This document shows positions 49,748 through 56,224 of a DNA stretch of 64,000 nucleotides, piece by piece. Position numbers and translations under genes: made by a program. The stretch is from UBA2287 sp964479665 (lineage in GTDB: Bacteria; Bacteroidota; Bacteroidia; Bacteroidales; Tenuifilaceae), in contig CAYZNN010000010.1 of assembly GCA_964479665.1 (NCBI GenBank), positions 1 through 64,000 on the forward strand. Direction: 5' to 3'. Every line of letters starts with the position of its first letter. The first letter of the stretch is position 1. The notes under the pieces are model-generated. The model saw nothing but the letters and a program-made list of their open reading frames with translations, did no database searches and had not been told where the DNA came from.

Positions 49748-51532
49748 ATGGCTGAAAAAATAAAAGTTACAATAGATGGCATTGCACTCGAAGTTGAAAA
49801 GGGAATTTCAATTCTAGATGCCGCCAAAAAGGCGAATGTTCGCATTCCAACTCTTTGTTATCACGAAGACCTTTGTATAGCCGGTAATTGCCGCGTTTGC
49901 GTAGTAGAGGTTGAAGGGCGCAGAACTCTTGTTGCATCATGCGCTGTACCTGCCGAAGAGGGTATTGTTGTTAAAACCACAACTCCTAAGGTTCGTAAGG
50001 CTCGCACCGATATAATTTCGTTACTCGTTTCGGAGCACAATACCCAATGCACAATCTGCTACCGCAGCACCAACTGCGAATTACAATCGCTTGCATCCGA
50101 GTATAATGTCGACTCGGAAAGGTACTTAAGCGTACTGAAACCCAATATTAAGGTCGATAAGTCGTCGTATTCTATTGAAAAGGACGATAGCAAATGCGTA
50201 CGTTGCCAGCGCTGCGTTAGAACCTGCGCCGAACTACAGCACGTAAATGCCATTACCGTTGCTCATAAAGGAAAAGACATGAAAATTTCGACTTTCATGG
50301 ATTTACCAATGAACGATGTGGTTTGCGTAAACTGCGGACAGTGTGTTACACACTGTCCAACCGGTGCGCTTACCGAAAGGCGATACTACCACGAAATTTG
50401 GGATGCCATTGGCGACCCCGATAAGCATGTTATTATAAATACTGCGCCTTCGGTTCGCGTTGCACTTGGAGAAATGCTTGGGTTCCCAGTTGGTACTCGT
50501 GTTACTGGCAAAATGGTTACTGCCCTAAAGAAGATTGGCTTCGACTCTGTTCTCGATACCGACTTTACCGCCGACTTAACCATTATTGAAGAAGGTAACG
50601 AGTTTCTCGAAAGGGTTACAAAGGCTCTGAAACATGGTGAAAAGGTTGCTCTACCTATGATTACTTCGTGTTCGCCCGGATGGGTTAAGTTTATTGAGCA
50701 TATGTACCCCGAGCACCTCGATCATTTGTCGACCTGCAAGTCGCCACAGCAAATGTTTGGTGCGCTAGCCAAATCTTTTTATGCCGAGAAATTAGGTGTT
50801 GATCCTTCGAAAATTGTGAGCGTTGCAGCTATGCCTTGCGCAGCTAAAAAGTTCGAAGCGAATCGTCCCGAAATGAAATCGAGCGGATACCAAGATGTTG
50901 ATGCTGGCTTAACCACTCGCGAAATTGGGCATATGATTAAGCAGTCGGGTCTCGATTTCTTTAATCTACCCGATTCGGCTTACGACAGCTACATGGGCGA
51001 ATCATCGGGAGCAGCAGTTATTTTTGGTGCAACCGGAGGTGTTATGGAGGCTGCTCTTCGTACTGTTTATGAGGTGGTTACTGGACGCGAGGTGCCATTC
51101 AAAAACCTTGCAATTACCCCTGTTCGTGGTCTCGAGGGCATAAAAGAAGCTGTAATAAAACTTGAAAATGTACTTCCTTCTTTCAATTTCCTTGAGGGTG
51201 TTGAGGTTAAAGTGGCTATTGCCCACGGATTAAAGAACGCACGCATTATAATGGATCAGATTAAGGATGGCAAGTCGCCCTACCATTTCATCGAAATTAT
51301 GGCATGCCCTGGCGGATGTATTGGTGGTGGTGGTCAGCCCATTCCTACAACCAATGAGGTTCGCAAAAAGCGTATTGCTGCAATTTACGCCGAAGACGAG
51401 GGGATGCCTATTCGTAAGTCGCACGAGGTTCCCGAAATTAAGCGTATTTATGCAGAATACCTCGAGAAGCCACTTGGTCACAAGTCGCACCATTTGCTTC
51501 ATACGCACTACACAAAGCGTAACAGATACTAA
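49748..51532 (+). CDS. hydA: HydA, [FeFe]-hydrogenase catalytic subunit 1
   Basis: 594 residues. The NuoG-like N-terminus has a [2Fe-2S] site (CIAGNCRVCVVE and flanking Cys) and a HxxxC-type cluster (EHNTQCTICYRSTNCELQ). Two [4Fe-4S] sites follow (CVRCQRCVRTC, CVNCGQCVTHCPTGA). The H-cluster domain begins near 225. L1 is TSCSPGW (306-312), L2 MPCAAKKFEANRPE (362-375) and L3 EIMACPGGCIGGGGQP (C520, C524). The C-terminus RKSHEVPEIKRIYAEYL is the small-subunit segment. With HydB and HydC it should couple NAD(H), perhaps with ferredoxin, to H2 in the cytoplasm. L1 has Ser where the second cysteine of TSCCPGW is expected, discussed under findings. Confidence 0.93.
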   Translation: MAEKIKVTIDGIALEVEKGISILDAAKKANVRIPTLCYHEDLCIAGNCRVCVVEVEGRRTLVASCAVPAEEGIVVKTTTPKVRKARTDIISLLVSEHNTQCTICYRSTNCELQSLASEYNVDSERYLSVLKPNIKVDKSSYSIEKDDSKCVRCQRCVRTCAELQHVNAITVAHKGKDMKISTFMDLPMNDVVCVNCGQCVTHCPTGALTERRYYHEIWDAIGDPDKHVIINTAPSVRVALGEMLGFPVGTRVTGKMVTALKKIGFDSVLDTDFTADLTIIEEGNEFLERVTKALKHGEKVALPMITSCSPGWVKFIEHMYPEHLDHLSTCKSPQQMFGALAKSFYAEKLGVDPSKIVSVAAMPCAAKKFEANRPEMKSSGYQDVDAGLTTREIGHMIKQSGLDFFNLPDSAYDSYMGESSGAAVIFGATGGVMEAALRTVYEVVTGREVPFKNLAITPVRGLEGIKEAVIKLENVLPSFNFLEGVEVKVAIAHGLKNARIIMDQIKDGKSPYHFIEIMACPGGCIGGGGQPIPTTNEVRKKRIAAIYAEDEGMPIRKSHEVPEIKRIYAEYLEKPLGHKSHHLLHTHYTKRNRY

Positions 51533-51551
51533 AAAATTACTTCTATTCTGG

Positions 51552-51577
51552 AAAGGGGCATTTTTTGCCCCTTTTTT
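51552..51577 (+). terminator. Intrinsic terminator after hydrogenase set 1
   Basis: AAAGGGGCA (51552-51560), T5 loop, TGCCCCTTT (51566-51574), then more T. It separates hydCBA from the regulatory module. Confidence 0.9.
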
Positions 51578-51734
51578 AATTGCATACTGAGCAATTTATC
51601 TTTATAATGCAACATTGAATTGCCCCACTTTCTTAGTCTGAGTTAACCAATTTCAATTAAAAAAGTATTTTAAAGATTCCGATAAATATGTTGTTAAAAA
51701 TATAACAATAATTTTTCTGTAGCGTATTCAATAG

Positions 51735-51742
51735 TACTTTTG
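51735..51742 (+). promoter_or_regulatory. -7 element of the hydrogenase regulatory module
   Basis: TACTTTTG matches TAnnTTTG and lies 36 nt before the first DRTGG start. The expected -33 box is only T-rich (near 51711-51716). It supports a start at 51779 and not an in-frame ATG at 51740, which overlaps this element. Confidence 0.6.
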
Positions 51743-51778
51743 CATTACTTTTTGAAGTATAAACATAATCTTTTCAAA

Positions 51779-52123
51779 ATGAAGTTGAGTGAGGTTTTAG
51801 GCATTGTTGAGGGTAAGGTTCTATGCTGTGAGCAACATTTGTATAGGGAGGTCGATTTCGCTTTCTCATCGGATTTAATGAGCGATGTTTTAACAACCCA
51901 GATCGATAAAATGCTGCTATTGACCGGATTAGCCAATGTTCAGGCTATACGTACCGCCGAAATGTCGGATATTGGTTGTATAGTTTTCGTTCGAAACAGA
52001 AAGGTTACCGACGAAATGGTTCAACTTGCCATAGAAAGCGGCATTGTGCTTATTGAGTGCAAATGGACTATGTTCAGAGCCTCTGGCGAATTGTACGCAA
52101 AGGGCCTTAAGCCAGTATTTTAA
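51779..52123 (+). CDS. DRTGG-domain protein A
   Basis: 114 residues, cytoplasmic. The segment VDFAFSSDLMSDVLTTQIDK (about 25-44) matches the DRTGG domain, here without the literal DRTGG letters. The rest has VQAIRTAEMSDIGCIVFVRN and IESGIVLIECKWTMFRASGE, typical of this beta-alpha fold. DRTGG domains are thought to bind small ligands, possibly nucleotides. The protein is similar in plan to the DRTGG protein at 54061-54396 (shared SDLxSDV and SGELY). First gene of a tight module with an RsbW-like ATPase (15-nt gap) and an H-cluster protein (15-nt gap). A signalling role is inferred. Confidence 0.82.
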   Translation: MKLSEVLGIVEGKVLCCEQHLYREVDFAFSSDLMSDVLTTQIDKMLLLTGLANVQAIRTAEMSDIGCIVFVRNRKVTDEMVQLAIESGIVLIECKWTMFRASGELYAKGLKPVF

Positions 52124-52138
52124 ATTTAACCTAACGCA

Positions 52139-52552
52139 ATGAAGTTTCGCTACGAAATACAAGGAGCCGATTTTACCAATGCCGGTTTAGCGTCGAGCCA
52201 AGTTAAAAAGGTGCTCAAGCAGCTTAATGTCGACCCAAAGTTGGTTAAGCGGGTGGTGGTTTGTTTGTACGAAGCCGAGGTTAATGTGGTGGCCCACGCA
52301 TGGAACGGAGCAATTGATGTAGAAATATCGACTGAAAAAATATCGATGGTACTAACCGATCAGGGCCCCGGTATTCCCGATATTCCTTTGGCAATGCAAA
52401 AGGGTTACTCTACGGCTTCGCCGCAGGTGCGCGAAATGGGCTTTGGAGCGGGAATGGGACTACCCAACATTCAGGCCAATGCCGACGAGTTCAGGATTAA
52501 CAGCATTGTTAACGAGGGCACTGTTGTCGAAATAGTTGTGTATCTTTCGTAA
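52139..52552 (+). CDS. RsbW-like HATPase, anti-sigma-factor-type kinase
   Basis: 137 residues, a lone GHKL ATPase domain. The N box is LYEAEVNVVAHAWNG (about 43-57), the G1 box DQGPGIPD (about 78-85) and the G2 box GFGAGMGLPNIQ. There is no histidine phosphoacceptor domain. This is the form of RsbW/SpoIIAB-type protein kinases. It lies between the DRTGG and H-cluster protein genes, all with 15-nt gaps, so the three are surely co-expressed. A role as output of a redox or H2 sensor is plausible but not shown. Confidence 0.85.
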   Translation: MKFRYEIQGADFTNAGLASSQVKKVLKQLNVDPKLVKRVVVCLYEAEVNVVAHAWNGAIDVEISTEKISMVLTDQGPGIPDIPLAMQKGYSTASPQVREMGFGAGMGLPNIQANADEFRINSIVNEGTVVEIVVYLS

Positions 52553-52567
52553 AATTAGCGAATTGCA

Positions 52568-53944
52568 ATGGAACGTAGGGATTTTCATCACGCACTTAAA
52601 ATTGACCGAGACATATGCATTGGATGCTCCCACTGCATGAGGGTTTGCCCTACCGAAGCCCTTCGGGTGAAAGATGGCAAAGCCCAGCTTTACGAAAATC
52701 GATGCGTCGATTGTGGTGAATGCTTTAAGGTTTGCCCTGTTCGAGCTATATACATTGAGCAGGACGACTATCGTCAGATTTTCAACTTTAAATACAGGGT
52801 AGCGCTGACCCCATCGGTGTTTTTCGGCCAATTTTCCGATAATGTCAGCCCTGCCACCGTGCAGCAGTCGATGCTCGAAATAGGCTTTACCGATGTTTTC
52901 GAACTCGAAAATTCTGCCGAAATTTTAAGTCATGCCATAAACCGCTACATAGCGTCACCAAGGGTATCAAAGCCAATTATTTCATCGTTTTGCCCTGCAA
53001 TTATTCGACTAATTCAGGTTAAATTTCCTGCCTTGGTCGACAATATACTGCTACTTCAGCCCCCACTAGATATTTCGGCAAACTACTACAAGAAGAAATT
53101 TATCGACCAGGGTGCAACCCCCAATGAGATTGGAATTTTTTACATTACTCCATGTGCCGCCAAAATAGCCGCCATTAAGAGCCCGGTTGGCGATGATGCC
53201 TCGGAGGTTTCGGGAGTAATTAACATGGATACCATGTATAACCTAGTGCTTAAGAATATTAAGCAAAAGGGAAGCGACAATCAGAAGCCCGTAATGCAGC
53301 CATACATTAAGGGTAAAAGCATGATGTGGAGCCTTACCAATGGCGAATCGGGCCATATTAATGGTCGCTGCCTGGCCATCGATGGTATATCGAGTGCAAT
53401 TGAGTTTCTCGAAAAGCTCGAAAACGAAGAGGAGTCGGATATCGATTTTCTCGAAATTCGCTCGTGCGACGAAGGTTGTGCAGGTGGTGTACTTTGCTAC
53501 GGTAACCGTTTTCTAACGGTAGAGCGAATGCGTAAACGATCGAAGCAAATGGGAACAACTCAAGCAGCTCCTGTAAATACACCTGCTGCCGATATGTGGG
53601 ATTACTATCCATACCTGCTTCAGAAAATGGCTATTGCTCCAGTAAAACCTCGAAGCATGGTGAAACTCGACGAGGATATGGCTCGCGCTATGAAAAAAAT
53701 GGAACGGGTTCGCCGTTTAATGCGTTTTTTGCCAGGTATTGATTGTGGCGTTTGCGGTGCTCCAACGTGTCAGGCTTTAGCCGAGGACATTGTGCAGGGT
53801 AGGGGAGCCATTTCGGAATGCGTATTCATTCAGAAAAATATGGAGCAAACCCGAAAGCTACACCCCGATCACTCGTACCGAATAATGGAGCGCATTTGGG
53901 GAAAAGATCGCTTTTCAATAGATGGCAATAAAAGAAACGGCTAA
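52568..53944 (+). CDS. HydS-like H-cluster protein with two ferredoxin sites and a C-terminal [4Fe-4S] domain
   Basis: 458 residues. The N-terminal 2[4Fe-4S] ferredoxin domain has CIGCSHCMRVCPTEA and CVDCGECFKVCPVRA. The hydrogenase-like domain keeps the four expected H-cluster cysteines: C142 in L1 (SSFCPAI), C196 in L2 (ITPCAAKIAAIK), C300 and C304 in L3 (RSCDEGCAGG). The proton-relay Cys of catalytic enzymes is replaced by Phe141, and L3 lacks GGGGQP. The C-terminus has CGVCGAPTCQALAEDI and a distal Cys, an RnfB/CFeSP-like [4Fe-4S] domain, at about 398-420. No PAS domain is seen. It resembles putative sensory group C/D [FeFe]-hydrogenases and probably senses H2 or redox state and does not turn over H2 at high rate. 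Confidence 0.85.
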   Translation: MERRDFHHALKIDRDICIGCSHCMRVCPTEALRVKDGKAQLYENRCVDCGECFKVCPVRAIYIEQDDYRQIFNFKYRVALTPSVFFGQFSDNVSPATVQQSMLEIGFTDVFELENSAEILSHAINRYIASPRVSKPIISSFCPAIIRLIQVKFPALVDNILLLQPPLDISANYYKKKFIDQGATPNEIGIFYITPCAAKIAAIKSPVGDDASEVSGVINMDTMYNLVLKNIKQKGSDNQKPVMQPYIKGKSMMWSLTNGESGHINGRCLAIDGISSAIEFLEKLENEEESDIDFLEIRSCDEGCAGGVLCYGNRFLTVERMRKRSKQMGTTQAAPVNTPAADMWDYYPYLLQKMAIAPVKPRSMVKLDEDMARAMKKMERVRRLMRFLPGIDCGVCGAPTCQALAEDIVQGRGAISECVFIQKNMEQTRKLHPDHSYRIMERIWGKDRFSIDGNKRNG

Positions 53945-53984
53945 AAAACTTGATAAGGGTATTTTATTGTTTGAACAATTGAAC

Positions 53985-54055
53985 GCAAGAACAATCCAAT
54001 AACTGAATAACTCAATAACCGATAACAGACAACTGACAACCGACAACAAAATAAT
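53985..54055. repeat. Degenerate CAATAAC/GATAAC/GACAAC repeat tract
   Basis: A run of related 7-9-nt units (AATAACTGA, AATAACTC, AATAACCGATAAC, AGACAACTGACAACCGACAAC) fills most of the 116-bp gap before the second DRTGG gene. The same word family occurs at about 6505-6550. Confidence 0.8.
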
Positions 54056-54060
54056 CCACC

Positions 54061-54396
54061 ATGATAGTAAAAGATATAGTAGAGAAATTGAATTTGACCG
54101 TATTGGCAGGTGCCGAAGGTCTTAACAGGGAAGTAACAGGAGGATATACATCCGATTTATTGAGCGATGTTATGGGCAATGCCGATGCTGGCAGGGTATG
54201 GATTACGCTACAAAGCCATAAAAATGTTATGGCCATTGCTTCGCTTAAGGAGCTGGCCGCTGTAGTAATAATAAGCAACGGTACACCCGAAGCCGATATG
54301 GCCGAGCAGGCCAATATTGAAGGAATTCCGGTTATAGGAACTGCACTGGGCGCATTCGAAATGTCGGGAGAACTTTACAAAATGCTTAACGCTTAA
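54061..54396 (+). CDS. DRTGG-domain protein B
   Basis: 111 residues. The DRTGG-type segment reads REVTGGYTSDLLSDVMG (about 23-39), closer to the family consensus than the protein encoded at 51779-52123. Further: VWITLQSHKNVMAIASLKEL, VVIISNGT and GIPVIGTALGAFEMSGELYK. Cytoplasmic, with no catalytic motif. It stands 17 nt before the PHP-domain gene and follows a repeat tract that separates it from the H-cluster protein. Two related DRTGG proteins in one module may form a heteromer or respond to different ligands. Confidence 0.85.
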   Translation: MIVKDIVEKLNLTVLAGAEGLNREVTGGYTSDLLSDVMGNADAGRVWITLQSHKNVMAIASLKELAAVVIISNGTPEADMAEQANIEGIPVIGTALGAFEMSGELYKMLNA

Positions 54397-54413
54397 TTTG
54401 CAAAGCAAAGGGT

Positions 54414-55151
54414 ATGCGCTGCTATAAAGCCGATTTGCACATTCACACTGTTCTGTCGCCCTGCGGCGGTTTAGATATGAGTCCTTTGCGAATTGTGGAA
54501 GTGGCTGCTGCGCTTAACCTAAATATTATTGCAGCAACCGATCATAATGCAACGCATCACGGGCCTTTAGTTCGAAAATTGGGGCACGAACGCGGGATTA
54601 AAGTGTTTTTTGGAGCCGAGGTAACTTCGAAGGAGGAGGCGCATTTGCTATGCCTTTTCGATGAGGAAGAGCAGCGCGAAGCATTTCAAAATTTTATCGA
54701 TAAAAATTTACCCCATATACCTTATAAACCCGAAACCTTTGGCTATCAGGTTGTGGTAAACGAAAACGAGGAAATTGTAAGCGAAGTAGAGTACCTATTA
54801 ATTTCGGGACTTAATGTAGGAGTAAATAAAATTTTCGAAGAAGTACATAGTTTAGGCGGACTGTTTATTCCTGCTCATGTCGATAGGCCTCGGTACAGCT
54901 TAACCAGTCAGCTTGGGTTTATACCTGCCGATTTGCAGTTCGATGCGCTTGAACTTTCGAAGAACACTTCAACAGCCGATTTTATTGCAAGAAATGGGTA
55001 TTTAAAAAACCGAAGGTTTATTCGAAACTCCGATGCTCATTTGCCACAGGATATTGGTCGCCAAACCACCCAGTTTTATATTGAGGAGCCAACCATTGCC
55101 GAAATTAAAATGGCACTTTGGGGGGTAAACGGACGATATATACAGGAATGA
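54414..55151 (+). CDS. PHP-domain metal-dependent phosphoesterase
   Basis: 245 residues. The PHP domain starts at once with ADLHIHTVLSPCGG (HxH at about 9-11), then ATDHNATHHGPLV, GAEVTSKEEAHLLCLF and FIPAHVDRPRYS, and ends with RNSDAHLPQDIG. These metal-binding His and Asp residues suggest an active phosphoesterase, possibly on a nucleotide or phosphoprotein. It overlaps the next gene by 4 nt (ATGA), so translation is coupled to the HATPase protein. PHP proteins with DRTGG and HATPase partners are known beside [FeFe]-hydrogenases of other anaerobes, but their reaction is unknown. Confidence 0.87.
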   Translation: MRCYKADLHIHTVLSPCGGLDMSPLRIVEVAAALNLNIIAATDHNATHHGPLVRKLGHERGIKVFFGAEVTSKEEAHLLCLFDEEEQREAFQNFIDKNLPHIPYKPETFGYQVVVNENEEIVSEVEYLLISGLNVGVNKIFEEVHSLGGLFIPAHVDRPRYSLTSQLGFIPADLQFDALELSKNTSTADFIARNGYLKNRRFIRNSDAHLPQDIGRQTTQFYIEEPTIAEIKMALWGVNGRYIQE

Positions 55152-55693
55152 AAGAGCAAGCCTTACACATACTCGATATTGTTCAGAATTCGATTGTGGC
55201 CAATGCCACGCTAATCGAGGTGGTTGTTGATGCTAATGCAGATGCAGATACTCTTATTATATCGGTAATCGACAATGGCAAGGGAATTCCCGCTGATATG
55301 CTCGAAAAAATTACCGATCCATACATCACAACGCGCACAACCCGAAGGGTTGGAATGGGTTTACCTTTATTGAAGGATGCCTGTGAACTTACAGGAGGTT
55401 CACTTTCAATTTCTTCGGAAGTGGGTAAAGGAACCCACTTACAGGCCATGCTAAAATTCAGCCATATCGATAGGCAGCCACTTGGCGATATAACAGGAGT
55501 TATTATGCTGTTAATCAATGCGAATCCGCAAATCGATTTTATTTATCGGCATTCGCTAAATGGAAATGAGTATGTTTTTGATTCACGCGAGGTTAAAGAA
55601 GCGCTCGATGGCATTGCCATTAACGAGCCAGAAGTGTACAGAATGTTGAAAGAGATGATTTCTTTAAATTTAGACGAAATACAAATAGCGTAG
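55148..55693 (+). CDS. HydE-like HATPase protein B
   Basis: 181 residues from the ATG at 55148, overlapping the PHP stop by 4 nt. GHKL ATPase: N box region ALHILDIVQNSIVANATL (about 5-22), G1 DNGKGIP and G2 RRVGMGLPLLKDACELTGG. The C-terminal ~60 residues (GVIMLLINANPQIDFIYRHS) form an extra domain of unknown role. There is no dimerisation/His domain. It resembles the histidine-kinase-like HydE product reported in bifurcating hydrogenase operons such as hydCEDBA of Acetobacterium; this is not the radical-SAM maturase also named HydE. It precedes the second hydrogenase set by 113 bp. Confidence 0.83.
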   Translation: MKEQALHILDIVQNSIVANATLIEVVVDANADADTLIISVIDNGKGIPADMLEKITDPYITTRTTRRVGMGLPLLKDACELTGGSLSISSEVGKGTHLQAMLKFSHIDRQPLGDITGVIMLLINANPQIDFIYRHSLNGNEYVFDSREVKEALDGIAINEPEVYRMLKEMISLNLDEIQIA

Positions 55694-55806
55694 TTAGGTT
55701 ATAAAACATAAGCAATTTACCTAAAATGTGTTACAATCTGAATAATTTTACCGTCCAAGACTTACAAATCGTTTGTTAATAAATTAACATAAAACCTGAG
55801 AAGTGT

Positions 55807-56205
55807 ATGAATAAAGTGAAATCGTTAGCCGATCTGAAAATGATGAAGGAGCAGCTTCAAGGCAAGATCGACTTGAGAGTAAAAGGTGAAAGCCCAGAAG
55901 GACGTGTTCAAGTTAAAGTTGCAATGGCAACTTGCGGAATTGCGTCGGGTGCTAAAACCGTTATGGAGTTCTTTATCGATGAGTTTGAGAAACGCAGCAT
56001 CGATGCAGTGGTTACTCAAACCGGATGTATGGGCTACTGCTACGCCGAGCCAACCATTGAGGTTACATTGCCAAACCAAGAACCTGTTGTTTTTGGTTAC
56101 GTAGACTCAAAGAAAGCCGATGAAATTATTGAGAAGTACATTAAAACCGGCGAACTTGTAAACGGAATTATTCCGATGAATTATAATACTATTGACAACA
56201 AATAA
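55807..56205 (+). CDS. HydD/HndB-like (2Fe-2S) ferredoxin-domain protein
   Basis: 132 residues. A thioredoxin-like [2Fe-2S] fold with cluster cysteines in MATCGIASGAKTVMEFF and TQTGCMGYCYAEP. It is similar to HndB of NADP-reducing hydrogenases and to HydD of hydCEDBA operons. It may act as an electron-transfer or accessory subunit. First gene of hydrogenase set 2, followed after 19 nt by hydB with its own strong SD. Hydrogenase set 1 has no such gene. Confidence 0.85.
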   Translation: MNKVKSLADLKMMKEQLQGKIDLRVKGESPEGRVQVKVAMATCGIASGAKTVMEFFIDEFEKRSIDAVVTQTGCMGYCYAEPTIEVTLPNQEPVVFGYVDSKKADEIIEKYIKTGELVNGIIPMNYNTIDNK

Positions 56206-56210
56206 CCGCT

Positions 56211-56217
56211 AAGGAGG
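56211..56217 (+). promoter_or_regulatory. Strong Shine-Dalgarno sequence of hydB (set 2)
   Basis: AAGGAGG lies 7 nt before the ATG at 56225, the same arrangement and spacing as before hydB of set 1. Confidence 0.85.
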
Positions 56218-56224
56218 AAAAGTA

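Noticed and set aside
51740..51778. Upstream ATG for DRTGG protein A
   Set aside because: It overlaps the TACTTTTG promoter element; MKLSEVLGIVEG at 51779 is the natural start.
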